Positions 33,572 to 46,239 of a DNA stretch of 64,000 nucleotides are shown here, in pieces. The notes under the pieces were generated by a model. That model was given only the letters and a program-made list of their open reading frames with translations. It had not been told where the DNA came from and ran no database searches. Origin of the DNA: Pycnopodia helianthoides. Its lineage: Eukaryota > Echinodermata > Asteroidea > Forcipulatida > Asteriidae. Positions within the stretch are counted from its first letter, which is position 1; every line of letters begins with the position of its first letter. The stretch lies in contig CM063247.1 in assembly GCA_032158295.1 (NCBI GenBank), positions 14,858,009 to 14,922,008 of the forward strand, given 5' to 3'. The position numbers were made by a program, and so were the translations under genes.

Positions 33572-33944
33572 GGGTGTGTTCATGGCCGAGCAACGAACTT
33601 GAGCTCTGCTGTTTCTGATCAGTAGAGTGTGGGTTCAAGTCCTGGTCATGCGTGGCACTTGTGTCCTTGAGAAAAGACACTTTTTACCATAATTGCTTTG
33701 TCCTTTGGATGGAATATTAAGCGGCACGTCCCGTGTACTAGGATCGGTAGTGCATGTAAAAGAACCCAGATTACTTATCCTTGAAGATAGCGGTTAACCC
33801 CGATGTTTCTGGTTCACATACTGTTTAGCAAGCACCCTTGTTTACAGGTTTCCTCAGGCTTGTGAGCTACAGTGACTAAGTTCAATTATGAGGCATCCTT
33901 GGTTTCATGACCAGAAATATCAAATAATAGTAATAATAATAATC
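33572..33944 (+). mobile_element. tRNA-derived SINE, diverged
   Basis: The tRNA-like head TTCATGGCCGAGCAACG...GGTTCAAGTCC keeps boxes A and B in weakened form. The body CTTGTGTCCTTGAGAAAAGAC parallels the SINE at 5682, then TGGATGGAATATTAAGCGGC and a 3' end TTTCATGACCAGAAATATC with a (TAA)n tail. A second, older relative may lie at 35365-35450 (GGAATATTAAGAGGAC). Confidence 0.78.
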
Positions 33945-34309
33945 AAAGCGAAATGCAACTATGCAACTTAACTTAAACACTGCGGTGTATTTTAGCTTTA
34001 TTCTCACAATTAACAGACCGGGACAACCAAATGCAATATACACAGAGAAGTGTACAACAAAACCAAACACAGTTTTTCACAACTTATCATCTAATTTAAG
34101 AATTTCAATTTTTAGAAGAGAACAGCTTCAGATTATATTGAAAAGCAAATTATATGTGAAATATTTGCATAGAAAGTATGAATAACTTTTGGGTTTGACA
34201 TTTTGTTTACTTTAAGATTCACTGAAAAAATATTGTACTTCTTCAGAGACACTGCTAACTTGTGCAAACCTGAACAAGAAAGCTTAATAGTATTCAGTAT
34301 TCGCTCATA

Positions 34310-34660
34310 ATTTAAACCATGGCATCGGAGCAAGGCAAGGCCTCGGCCAGCTAGTGACAGGACATACGTGGAGAGAATTTCCCCTCACAACTGGGGCAGT
34401 TTAACCACTTGCCTGGTCTCCAGGAAGCTACCCCCACGTCTGTGCCCCAGCACCCCCTTGACTTGATCTTCCTACGGGCTAATGGAGCCTTTCCTGCCAG
34501 CCGAGTCCAGCCATCTCATCCTGACTCATGCGTTTTGTGCAGTTTGTTTTGCAACAAATTAGAGAATGAGAGAGAGAAAAGGGAGTGGGGCTGGAGGACG
34601 CAGTGCTGAGTAAAACAAGAACTACATAGCATGAGGCCAAACAGAACGGAATCTGTTCAC
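34310..34660. promoter_or_regulatory. Candidate conserved non-coding block
   Basis: GC-balanced, low-repeat DNA with CTGACTCATG (AP-1, about 34519-34528), TTTAACCACTTG (RUNX-like, 34400-34411) and a GAGAGAGAG tract. It contrasts with the AT-rich flanks. No exon is seen. Confidence 0.28.
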
Positions 34661-36497
34661 ACCTATAACACACCCAGCTTCCTCTCTATCATCAGTACAA
34701 AAACAATGTTGAAACATTTTTTTACCTGATTTGAAATCATACAGTACAACAGCGACTAATTTTGACAATGAGAAAACTATTCAAATTTTCTTTGGTTCTT
34801 TTCCCCCTCCAAAAGTAACAACTTTCTTCAGCAATTTTAAGTTTGAGAGATTAAAAACCTGACCCTTGTATTAAAATGCAATGATGCGTTAACATCATTC
34901 ACACTTGACCAATATGCATTGGTTTGACCATAGGTATGACAATACATAGATTATATGAGGTTCAGGAATGTGCCATAATTAGAAATGTCACTGAAAAATA
35001 TTGGTAAGTAAACAAAATTGAAAAGACTTAATAACCAAATACACAAATTATGCAAACATGAATGTTTACTCTTCAAATAACAGGGAAATGTACGATTCCT
35101 TTCTTTACACACAGTAAGATTTCAAAACTAGTATTTAATCAACACTTTTGTCACCACCTTTAATTTCAGAAAAATGATTTTCAGCTCAATTTTAGCTTGT
35201 GCTAAAGTGTTTGAATAGGCTTCTTTGCATTGAAAAAATGCTTATACACATAAGAAGTGTACCTTTAGATGAATATTATATTGATATGTAGATGACTTAA
35301 GAAGCAGGCCCTCTGTTGACAAGGACCATGTACAAGGAGCCATCATTTTAAGTCATTTGATTAACAAAGCACTTATGTCCCTAGCAGTAGCAGTTGAGAA
35401 GACTTGACAGTTTCACTTAGAATGGAATATTAAGAGGACCATGTGATTTATTAAGCACTCCTATGGTTTTTGTTTAGTTATTCTTACAAACAAGAAGTAT
35501 GTACTCCATCTAAAAGTGTATCATCTTCTGGTGGAAAACACATATACTTATTTTGAAATGTAAAATATTTTTCAAAAATTGACTTCTTCTCTGGTTAACC
35601 ACATAGAGTTTCCTGAAAGGTTGCAATTAATGGTGGTTTCTTCATGCGGTAATATATCATGACTGTGCAAAAACACACAAACGCACGTCACGTCAAATCT
35701 TTCATTTCATATACCCAGTGGCAATATGTGACCATTTCCCTTTGTGAATAAAACAAATTTTCCGTGATAAAATTTTGCCCAAAGTCCACCATCCATATCA
35801 GTCCACCGTGACACACTCCATGGTTCACATAAGTGGGCCCTTCTTGGGTGGGAAAAAAAATGGTCTCTTGCCTTTAAGATAACAACCAAACTGGGAAAAA
35901 AATGAATTGATTACAGAGGCTTACTGAAGTCCATTCATTAATCATAAAACTGACCACTCCAATTGTCAGATGAATCTCTGGTCTAAAGATATAATGTAGG
36001 TCAAAATCTGCGATAAGAATACAGGGTTTAATATTAAAAGGGTTGTTAAAACAAGGATATACTTGAAGACGACGATTCCTTAAAGACCCACCTTGTAGTG
36101 ACCTTAGCCATGAACTTGTTAATTTTGGATTACTCCTGACAAATCCTTCAGAACGAATTCTGTGTTCAAAGTTTCTTTGTTCAATTTTAGAACAGCCACT
36201 TATCTTCTCAACAAGCAAGACGCCCACGGTTTTGAAAAGAAAAACGCCTTTACATTTATTGTAATGAATTTCCTGAGCTCAGAGTCTACTGACAGTCTGT
36301 GAGGGACAATTTATTGTCTTGAAAACACTGTTCCCCTTAATGTCCGTGTACCAACATTGTCACATTTTCTCAAGGTTGCACCATAGAGCAAGGAAAACAT
36401 CCCCATACATGTCAGTGAAACCATGGGTTGATAGTTGACAGAGTAACTTTATGTCCCAGTACCTTAAACATGTAAGCTATCTCAGGTCTGATACTTC
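34661..36497. other. AT-rich non-coding stretch
   Basis: No gene is recognised. A faint SINE remnant lies at 35365-35450. Confidence 0.5.
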
Positions 36498-36655
36498 ATC
36501 AATCAATCAATCAATCATTTATTGTTTTAAGTGCACCACATACAATTATCTCAGCGCACAGTACATTTGTTAAAAATAGTATCAGTAAACAGAAAAAAGG
36601 AAAAGAAAAAAACATGTTAAAAGGTTACAAAGAGACAGTTAAAAAGTAAACAACG
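36498..36655 (-). mobile_element. Retroelement 3' end with (GATT)n tail
   Basis: AATCAATCAATCAATCA at the left is followed by TTTATTGTTTTAAGTGCACC. On the minus strand this reads as a 3' UTR ending in a (GATT)n tail, like LINE/SINE ends in marine invertebrates. No coding remnant. Confidence 0.45.
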
Positions 36656-36663
36656 ACTTCATG

Positions 36664-36790
36664 GAAGCAGTTGCCCCCCTTGCCCCTGGTCATGGCCTCG
36701 GTGCCCCTTGCTCCCATTATAAGTTTACAATTTCCTCACAGAGGTGCCCTTTATGAAGGAGAAAATGCCTTGGTGCCCTTGCCCTTTCAA
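36664..36790 (+). mobile_element. GGCCTGGAATT-family element, partial
   Basis: GCCCCTGGTCATGGCCTCGG, GAGGTGCCCTTTATGAAGG and CTTGCCCTTTCAAAAACG match the family interior. The termini are lost. Confidence 0.6.
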
Positions 36791-37575
36791 AAACGAACCA
36801 TCAGACCTGCACTGTCTACAAACATGAAGCTTAAATGTGCATTGAAGACAGCTGACACCAATAACGTTATTTATAAAACATATAAGCACATCCCACTAGA
36901 GGATACAGATATATATAAAACAAATTCAAACAGTTTTGGTTCAATGTTGGGCAAGGTTGGAATGTTCAACTAATTTGCCGACACTGATCGCAGTGTTAGC
37001 CGCGTCTGCAATGACAAATCATGTACAAATTAATAGTATCAAACCCTGACTGTGTATGGACTGCCTACATGAACATTGTATGTACCATCAGAATGTGTTT
37101 ACATTATGTACACGATGTGCTGTTATTAGAGTAAGGTCGCTATCTTACCACCTTAACCAACAGCTGTCAAGATTTCACACACGGAAAGCTTGGAAAGTAA
37201 AGCGTCAACTTATATGACTTTTAATATTAATATTTACAATTAATATGACTTTGTTTTCTCTGACAAGCATAATGGATTAGCTCTTCAATGATTTAGTATA
37301 CACTGAATCCTTCACAGGGTAGTTACTTGTGGTATACAAGCCCCTTTAAAAATCTGCAGATTTCCTCCAAAGGAAATTATGTATTTAGAGTTTGAGGCCA
37401 GTGGAGACAGGTGATCCTGAGCCAAGATGGTCAAGAGGACGCAAACATCTTATCCAGACACTATACAATACTGGGGCACGTTTTATCACAGCCCAGCTTC
37501 TATAAAAACTGGTAAGCAAAAAACAAATTGGATTAGAAAAGGTATTTCCTGCTGAGTGGAATAGGATACAAGCCA

Positions 37576-37740
37576 GGGCCCGATCTCATAAAGCTGTTCA
37601 GCGGGAAATGGTGATTAGCAAATTGTCTGCTAAGCAAACATTAGCGGGGAACCAGTCACAAACAGTACACATTAATATGGTACTTTGGCTGGTAAACTGT
37701 TTGTACGTAGCAAGAATTTTCATTGCCATTTTTTTCTTTT
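37576..37740 (+). mobile_element. Palindromic GGGCCCAATTT MITE, truncated
   Basis: GGGCCCGATCTCATAAAGCTG begins the element and GGTAAACTGTTTGTACGTAGC sits near its right side. The matching terminus is lost in a T-rich tract just before MITE copy C. Confidence 0.6.
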
Positions 37741-37771
37741 CTTTTTTTTCTTTTCCTAACAACTCTCTTAA

Positions 37772-38157
37772 AGGAACATTACAGAATTGGTTTTTGCTAA
37801 CAAAACAGTTGCTGGCAGTGTAAGCACTTTATGTAATACACCATATACATAAACTGACAAACCTGTAGAAGTTTGAGATCGATCGGCCATCTGGGTCACG
37901 AGAAAATAGTGAAAAACCGATTTCACATTTGCATGAAATCATATAGATTCAACAAATGAATAAAACGCTCACTGAGCGATAAACTCCAATCGGAAAATTA
38001 GTTTATTCATTTCTCATCAAATATGGCATTTCAGACAGAAATATTTCAAGGGATGTTTTCTACTATCATCATAGTTAGACCGTGTAAGTTTTGTGTAAAT
38101 CTATGATCATAAAGTATATTTTACAAGTTTTGTTCTTACCAATTCTGTAATGTTCCT
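37772..38157 (+). mobile_element. TTAA-flanked MITE, family K3 copy C
   Basis: 386 bp, TTAA at 37768-37771 and 38158-38161, termini AGGAACATTACAGAATTGG and CCAATTCTGTAATGTTCCT, an exact inverted pair over 19 bp. Confidence 0.96.
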
Positions 38158-38479
38158 TTAAACTGGGATCATTGTGACTGATTCTTCTGTTTATACATTC
38201 TACAGGTCTTTAATATTTTTTTAAGTGACGATCGTTAAAACAATAAGCACAAATCCGGGTTGAAATAAATGTGCGATAAAATGCACAGTTTATTTTGAAC
38301 ATCATTGACCTTTAAAAAAAGGAAGGACTCTTGAAATTCCACTAAATTAACCCTATTTCCTGTTTTCCTTCCACTACAACCAAGGAAGAATGGAAAAAAA
38401 AAAATATCAAGCCTAGACTACAAGTGTACATGTATGGTCATTAATGCATACAGACCAAATGAGCTCCAAGCATCATTAT

Positions 38480-38800
38480 TAACAATATCAAAGTCACATT
38501 AAGCCGACAGCTTAATTAGCAATTCCATTCGGTACACCATTAGGGCTGGATTTAAAACCTCAAACCTAACACCAACATTTTCAAGCCCTTTATTAGCCTT
38601 TTGCAGATCTATAGCTTTCTTTACCCCATTCAAAACATTTTTTTCTCCCATTCTAAAGTGAAACCAGAGCGAGGCTTGAAGGGGAAATAGTCTGGTTCCG
38701 TTGGAGTTTCGGGAACATCAGTATTCATGACTGCTGGTAGCAGATAGGGAAGACTGACAAGGATTGTGGCAGCATTATAAAGGCATATTGTCCAATTTCA
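38480..38800. promoter_or_regulatory. Candidate conserved non-coding block
   Basis: Low-repeat sequence with AGCTTAATTAGCAATT (homeodomain cores, about 38509-38524) and AGTATTCATGACTGCTGG. No exon. The regulatory call is a guess from composition and position. Confidence 0.22.
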
Positions 38801-39962
38801 CAAACCATTAAGTAAAGGCATTGTAGGGTTATGAATTATGGTGGAACCAACTCAACCAAAGCAAAAACAGCTCAAATGTTGAGACGCCTAAAGCGATTTG
38901 CTGCAAACTACTTACAACCATAGAAACTCTTTGCACATGTAGACCAGATAATGTCTGGTAGTGGTACACCACCCTACCCACCCCCTCCCCAGCTGCTAGT
39001 TGTTTAGCAGCTAGAAAGAGTGTCGCTTAGCAGGAACACTGTTCCTGAGCAGATCTCCAATTCTCTCTTAGCATATTTGCTATTTACAAACTCCTTTAAA
39101 AATAATTATTTCTTGTTTGGAAATTCCTTTCTTTTGTTGGTTCAATCTATCCAACAGTTTGTTTCATGTTTTTAAAAAAAATTGTTGTCTGTACTGTTTT
39201 GAATCAAGGTTACCCCAGTGTGGGACAATCAATTTTGTATCAATCTATAATTATCAATCTATTTAACTAATTTCCTGCTTGGATGCTGTTCGAGATGGTA
39301 AAAGACCAGTAGCCCAAGCCCCCCCCCCCCCCCCCCGATGAATTGTATTGTAATTGTTGCAAATTCATTCCAGTACACTCAGGAAAAGGCAAATTTAACA
39401 AGAAAAACTGTGCATAAGATCACATTCTCAGTATGGGATAGCCGCAGGCATCACCCGATCAATTTTTGTTACACAACACAATGAATATGCCCTGTACAAT
39501 GGAAAAAGACATATTTTAAGTGACAACATTTTCCACAGCTACCAAGTGAGATAGAAGGGGACCCTAACATACCCCCTGAAACACCCCCCTCTCCCCCCCC
39601 CCTCCACATCAGATGTCCCCTGACTATGAATAATGGTCTAGTCATGACGAGATAACTTTGGGAGTTTGAACCACCGTCATCACTCCAGAGTGAAACTATC
39701 GACAGCTGCCATTCTAGCCGAGTTGACTTGCCAGGAAAGACACGTATTAAAATCAGACTCCCCAACAACTTCACACCAGTCTGCAAATCATTTTCCACAT
39801 ACGGCTAAGACGGCATTGATTGTTAGTTCTTCCTTACAATGTAGGTGTGGTACTTATGGAGTCTAGTCTCAATAAGTTAATGAGATCTTGGTTGATTTGA
39901 GGTTGTATGGCTTCTGACTGGCACCCCCGGACAAAGAAAGATATTGACAGAATAGGGACATC
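38801..39962. other. Non-coding stretch with C-rich runs
   Basis: A C run of about 16 lies at 39320-39336, and C-rich DNA lies at 39575-39604. No gene is seen. Confidence 0.5.
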
Positions 39963-40032
39963 GCCTAGAAAGCTCAGTTGGTAGAATGCCTGCAGTAAAT
40001 CCGGAGGTCCTTTGGTTCAAATCCCGCTCTAG
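39963..40032 (+). tRNA. tRNA-like pseudogene / short Pol III-derived repeat
   Basis: A 70-nt segment with a near-complete acceptor stem (GCCTAGA against TCTAGCC), box A AGCTCAGTTGG and box B GGTTCAAATCC. The D-stem and anticodon arm are broken, so it is not a functional tRNA. It is followed by CAATTTTTCTTTTCTCAACC. This form recurs as a short interspersed repeat in marine deuterostome genomes, from memory of such sequences. Confidence 0.6.
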
Positions 40033-40039
40033 CCAATTT

Positions 40040-41128
40040 TTCTTTTCTCAACCCCAAATTATTAAAAAAATTACCCAGTCACTTTCCCTTTGGTCTTTTA
40101 CTTTAGATTTTATTTAAGCATAATGTGATGTAAAAATACAAGAATGTCTATGGCAATATCATAGTTTAGAAAAGATTTGTTTGTAAAATTGGGCTAATTT
40201 GCTCCATCCAACAAAGAACTAAGTTGGCAATAAGCAGACATGGCCCTCAAGGTTCAAATTTACACGTGGAAAGTCTTCATTATTTCCAGAAAGGCCGAGT
40301 TTTAAATACAACTACATGTAATACTTAAACCCCCTTCCCTACAAATTTTAAACAATATTTACAATTTTAAAAACCTCAAATGAAACTCACCGTGTATTTA
40401 AGAATGTATTGTCATCCATGAGTCTTACCTTGTATTATAAAGATTTTGTATACACCATAAACCTAGTAATAGTTGAACATCTGATCAGTCTCTGATAATC
40501 ACTGTCACCATTACAATTGAGTACTTGTTTTATAAATAGTTCAACCAATGACATTGTACATACTTATGTAAAAGGCTTGATGAATGATTTAACAGGAACT
40601 ACCTGTACAGTACCATAGAGCTCTATGAGAACACATGTACATGTGTAGTCTTCACATCAACTGCCACACTTGAGCTTCAATTACACTGCCGGATCAGGGT
40701 CACAGGTCATGTCTCAATTTACAGGCTGATTCTAATAATAGAGCAACAAGTGGAACAAGTTTGCTTCATCAGGGTGATGGATGATTGTGGTCCAATCACT
40801 TGATGGCATTTTGAGGGTCACTGATGTTTACATCCAGGGTCCAATGCAGTCCGAGATTCGTGGGTCTGCTGATCAAAAATCCATGGCCTAACCAGAATCC
40901 ATGGTCTTACCATATAAGAACAACCATCTGACCCACAATCAAACCATGGATTCCTTACCAAATCCTTCCTCTGCTAGTTTTGTCACCTTCGCTACCTAGC
41001 TACAGCAGGGATGAGATTTGACGACTGTGAAAATTCCCGGAAAATGGCTGACTGGCCTGGGTTCCCCCTTATTCTAGACCCAGACTCTCCAAAAGTGTTA
41101 CAAATCAGGAGGTTTACAGACTCTGTCA
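40040..41128. other. AT-rich non-coding stretch
   Basis: No gene is seen. Near 40858-40955 AATCCATGG occurs twice and ACCATGGATT once in inverse. Confidence 0.5.
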
Positions 41129-41293
41129 GGCCTGTAATTTCATCTTTGAGAGGGCAAAGCCATTTTCATTTTGCAAAGGGCACTTCCATTGGAAAAATCT
41201 TTAAGTCTATGAGAATCTTTTGAAGGGGGAAAAAAAGCCAAGATCAGGGGCAACAGAGCCATGGCCTCCGTGGCCTCCGTGTAATTCCAGGCC
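41129..41293 (-). mobile_element. GGCCTGGAATT-family element, full-length
   Basis: Bounded by GGCCTGTAATTTC and GTAATTCCAGGCC, 165 bp, inverted relative to 20819. It contains a small duplication GGCCTCCGTGGCCTCCGTG near its right end. Confidence 0.85.
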
Positions 41294-41599
41294 TGCTCTG
41301 GCATCACCATAAATACAAAACTATAGGTTTTGACACAATGTGGATAACTTCTTTCTCCCTTTTGGATGATTGCTTCACTTCTTTCAAGAAAATTTTGAAG
41401 GCTCAAGGAAATTATGAGCAAATCCTGATATCAGGAAAAATCCTGAGTACATCACACCTCAGCTACAGGGTCAATCAAGTAAGTTGAACACTTTTGGTTT
41501 TTATATAGGCCTACATTGTACAAACCCACAATAGTTGAGGCCTATAGAAAAAATTGTACATGAATCGAACAGAGGCAGGAACAGCAATACAATATGTGT

Positions 41600-41719
41600 C
41601 CAATTTCATGGCTCTGCTTACCGCGTAATTTGTGCTTAAGGCACCGTATATAAGCGCATTATTCTATGGCCTTTTAAAGCACATAATTCTGCGGTAAGCT
41701 GAGCCACAAAACTGGGCCC
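41600..41719. mobile_element. Short palindromic GGGCCCAATTT-like MITE
   Basis: TCCAATTTCATGGCTCTGC and GAGCCACAAAACTGGGCCC are the ends. The arms TTACCGCGTAATTTGTGCTT and AAGCACATAATTCTGCGGTAA pair well. It is 120 bp and more decayed than the copy at 2834. Confidence 0.7.
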
Positions 41720-41766
41720 TAATCCTTTGATCTTAAGAGAATCAGTATTTTTCATTGACTTTATCA

Positions 41767-41921
41767 GGCCTGGAATTACACGAAGGACACGGGGGCCATG
41801 GCCTCTGTCGCCCCTGGTCTTGGCCTTGGTGCCCCATCAAAAGTTTCCCAAAGACTTTGAGATTTTCCAATGCTGTGCAAAATGAAAATGGCCTTGCCCC
41901 TCAAAGATGAAATTCCAGGCC
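41767..41921 (+). mobile_element. GGCCTGGAATT-family element, full-length
   Basis: GGCCTGGAATTACACGAAGG begins and GATGAAATTCCAGGCC ends the 155-bp copy. It is only about 475 bp from the inverted copy at 41129. Confidence 0.87.
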
Positions 41922-43550
41922 TACTTTATTGTTAATAGGATACTTGAAGAGAGAAATGGCTGCAACATGAATACTCGATAAATACACATGTACAGTACAG
42001 GTGGACACTTGGAAACAAGCACAAAGTAAACCCTAACAGCAGCGTGAACAGTTACCGTCATCCATCAGTTTGTAGGCAACTCAGAGCAAGAATGTTCTCT
42101 TTACGCGTACACAGGTAATAAACCGCAAAACGCCCTCACAAAAACACAAGCTTACTGTACACAAACAGCAGGTAGGACGAAAATCGCATCCATTGTCCTT
42201 CAAATGTGCTGCATTGTGTTTAGGTGAAAAAATGACTGTACCCCAAATGCTTTTACATGGTGTATTGTGTTGCATAATATCAGCTGTTCAAAAAAGATTA
42301 GAACAGATGATGGGCAGTATAAGGATTGGGTTTCGGGTAATAATACCGTGGTATATTTGGTAAAAGTTTTTGTTAATATGCAGAGGAATGGGCTCCCAAT
42401 GGGGTAGACAAGATCTACATCTGGTGTAATAAAATCTAGCAATAGACAATCATTTTTCACGAAATATGGCCCCCTGAAAATAGCTCAAACCCATCAGCCA
42501 TGAATAACACAATCTTTCATACAATGTCACGTCAAAATCCATGCGACACAAAGTCTATAGTAACAAGCACTTATATCCCGATTAAAAATATGACCTAACT
42601 TAGGTTTGTTAGTGCAGTCGTCATGGTTTGCATAACTTAGTACAAGGGCTGACATACATGTACATATTTTTTATGGTATAGGCCTAGGGTTTGTTTTTAA
42701 GAGACTTTAACAACAGTTTTGCTAATTTTTTCGAAGGGTCAACAGATCGGTAATCAGACTTACATGTAGGCAGGAAGAATATCCTGCCTGGATCATTTAA
42801 AAAGCCCTTCATCCCTAAGGCTGCATGTATCAATCTACTTAGCAAGGGCAGTGATCTTTTCTTCTTGATACACAGCCGAAAAAAACACAATGAGGTTTGA
42901 AAAGAAAAACAGTTAGGTGCCATATATGTGTCCATACATTTGAGTCCTATGTAGAGATGCTGACCATAATGCTAACAATTATAAACCTCCACAAAAAGTG
43001 GACTGCATTTCTTTGGAACTCCTTGCCTTGATCATGTTTCCCTCTACCCTACAATCTAGCTCGATTTAAGGAATATCACTTCTTCGGCTTCCACCAGTTA
43101 TTACATCTTATGTGGGTTTTTTTTCTTGCAGCCCCTTTACCATAACTGGCTTTTAGCCTTATTTGAGGCATAACTGTTTTAAAATCAATTTTTCATCTTA
43201 ACACTAAAATAATGCCAGATTGTCAAATAAATCAGACAAAAGAATCAAATTCAATCTCAGGAATGAGGAATGAGGAAAGTGCAGTTCACAATGATGACAT
43301 GGCTGTCCTTAGTTTTGCACTATCCATCTGCTGCACCAACAACAAACAACAAAAGGACAGTTCAATCAAAACAAACAGGACTTTTTCACAAACACGAAGC
43401 TTTCTCTTTGCTAAACTAGTGTGTTTTGAGTGTTACAGCAGCCACATGACAACAAGGCTCCCAAACATGGCTATAGTTCAATGCCAACGTCATCCCTTCA
43501 TTCATGTGGGACTATACGAGGGGGCCTTGTAAACAGATGCAACACGACCT
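41922..43550. other. Non-coding stretch
   Basis: No gene or strong repeat is seen. Confidence 0.5.
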
Positions 43551-43712
43551 GGGGTCGATTTCACAAAACTCTTCCTAACTTAGGACTAGTCCTAGGCAAT
43601 GCTAAGAGATAGGACTAGTCCTTAGTACTGGTCCTAACTTAGGACTAGTCCTATCTCTTAGCATTGCCTAGGACTAGTCCTAAGTTGGGAAGAGTTTTGT
43701 GAAATCGACCCC
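43551..43712. mobile_element. Fold-back element, copy 2 (162 bp)
   Basis: GGGGTCGATTTCACAAAACTC and its reverse complement bound two long arms made of ACTTAGGACTAGTCCTAGGC and GCTAAGAGATAGGACTAGTC. ACTTAGGACTAGTCCTA recurs within each arm. The flanks read CTG and CAG, one mismatch from a CWG duplication. Sequence and length match the element at 14909. Confidence 0.9.
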
Positions 43713-44079
43713 AGGGTCTTCATTCAACTCCCCCATGAATGAATTCTCATTTCTAACTGTTTCTTCTTCTCAAGTTATTCAGCAAGCAAATGTGCTCACG
43801 GAAAAGTCGAGATTCACCGAAAAACAATAACAAGGGGATTAAGACAGCGTCGCTGTGGAGAATGGAACTGAGTGCAAGTGTTATTGGAAGAATACTAACA
43901 AATAATGACCAATAAATAGACAGGATTTTTTTAGATTTACATTCATATGTATGTATACACAATGCATTATTCAACTTCCGTTTTTCACTGACTTAACTAC
44001 TCCAACAATTTTCCCTATGAATTCAAATGGTTTTACCCACAGAAAAACACAAATTCAACATCACAACAAAGTGATTCAA

Positions 44080-44201
44080 GGCCTAGAATTTCATCTTTGA
44101 GAGGGCAAGGCCGTTTTCATTTTGCAAAGAGAACTTCCATTGGGAAACTTTGGGGAACTTTTGAAGGGGCAACCAAGGCCAAGACAAGGGACAACAGAGG
44201 C
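44080..44201 (-). mobile_element. GGCCTGGAATT-family element, truncated
   Basis: GGCCTAGAATTTCATCTTTG starts the element, with GAGGGCAAGGCCGTTTTCATT and TTTTGAAGGGGCAACCAAGG inside. The distal end collapses to GAGGCCTGGATTC. Confidence 0.75.
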
Positions 44202-46239
44202 CTGGATTCATAAATTTATAATAATGTAACTACTGATGCAATACTCAGGAAAACCTTTTATATTTCAATGTCTACCCTTTTAACTTGATTTCTTTTCATC
44301 TCAATGTTGTACATTAGCATAGATGTTCGGTACATCATGTATGTCGCTAGACTGCATACTGTAGTACAATTTACAGAAACCAATCACTTGGCTGAAGAAA
44401 AAGAAAAAATTGTCAAAATTTCCTTGCTCAGAAAAATAGCAGGGCATATGGAAGAAAACCATTGCAAGGTTACAATCTTTTTCTTGTAGTTATGCAAAAT
44501 TTGTGTTACTTGGTCGAGAGATTTGATTGATACGTTGTATTCCTCAGGAGATCCCGACATCATGTTGCTGTACAGCTATAACCTCATCTTAATTTATGTG
44601 TACACAGACGTGTCGCTACATAAACAAGCGTTTACAAACAGAGGCCTTCATTCAAAACCATCTGGGCACTTATTTTGGTACCAAATGCCAGCACCTGCTT
44701 GTGAGCATGCATGACTGCCTGCATGTCATTAGTTGGACATCTGAACAATTATGTTCTGTGGAAAGTTCATGGTCTAGTGTACATGTACATGTACCTCTCG
44801 ACAGTAGGGGCACGTTCCATGGCCAATGCACACGTAGTACTGCTGACATATGTAGATGCTCACCTGCCTGAGCCACGTAACTCCAAGCTCCAAAGCCCAA
44901 GTAAACTTTGTGAATGGTGCCGGTGATTGCGTCAAATTTTACCTTAGCAAATAAACTTAGAGCCCCACGATAGATGTTCTAGTGAGCTAGACACCATAAA
45001 ACTAACACTGGAAATCGATGATGATTTAAACAAAGATTTCATACAAAATTATTCCTGACTAGCCCCTAAAAAGCTACTTTTTAAAACTTCACACACTATT
45101 GGCGACAGATCTCCATGTACACATACCATACATGACTACATGTCTTCACAAACACACACAAAACTTCTGAAAGCACATCACACAGAAAAATTCCATGCAT
45201 TTTTATTCTGACGTAAAACAAGAGGGGGAAAAAAAAAGAGAAGAACAAAATACCTGTACTAGTTTTCCAAAAAGTCCTCCTGCGAAGTTGAGAAAATGGA
45301 GACAGTATAGGGTCAAGGCACATTCCTGAGGCCCACGGCATGGGGAGAATCTAAAACAACGTTAAATGGTGGGACATTCCAGGCACGACTACACGGCTTG
45401 GATTGCGTTGGGTTGCGCTGCGTGGCAGCATGTAAGGACTTCCCTGGAGCCCTGTTTGTTTGAATGCCGGGACCAGCAGGATGGAATTCCAAAGCGGTTC
45501 ATCTCAGTCAATAGAAAAACATATATTATAGCATCTTGTACAATAGGGATGTGCAGTGACTTTGACTTTGAAATCCTCCCATAACTCAGTCTGATCTCCA
45601 CAGTCCTATTCCCCCATCAAGCAGGAGCTAGTGTATCACGATACACAAGAAGAGACGAAGACCTCACTACAGGGGCCCAAAATACCTAATGAAAAACATG
45701 ACGTCCTACTTCAAAGAATAGCATCACCAAAATTTCAACTACACCACAATATTGTTTATATTTTTTGAGCTTTTGTGGACTCTTTTCAAAAACGTCTGTG
45801 TCTAAAAGCTGCTACATGTACAATGTATTTCACAAATTTTCCAGGACGAATCCAAATCAAAAATCAAAACAACTAAGTTGATCATCACCACCCCCCCCCC
45901 AACAAAACAAAAACAAAAAATATCTCATAATCTAATATAGATTACTTGTATCATGTTTATAAAAAGCAGTAACCATGTACGTCATTTAAAAAGAAAACAA
46001 AGTCTGCAAACTTGTTATAATGCTATTTAGTAGGCCTATACTATTGTTCTCCCAAATGCATGAACCCCAAATACAAAGTCTGTACAGAAAAAATATTTTC
46101 CCACAGACTTCTATTCAATTGGCCGTATCGTTCACAGCTACGATGACATTAACAATGTAGCTGGGGTATTACGTGTACCGTTGCTATAGAAGTGCAACAC
46201 TGAATAGCAAGTTCAAGAGGCTTTCCCCTCGGCTCCCCA
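44202..46239. other. Non-coding stretch
   Basis: No gene is established. A possible minus-strand splice-bounded segment at about 45254-45329 (acceptor GGGCCTCAG, donor CAG|GTATTT) is too weak to call. A C run lies at 45891-45900. Confidence 0.45.

Noticed and set aside
45254..45329. Minus-strand exon between GGGCCTCAG and CAG|GTATTT
   Set aside because: Both splice sites are below consensus, and no coding or UTR evidence favours it.
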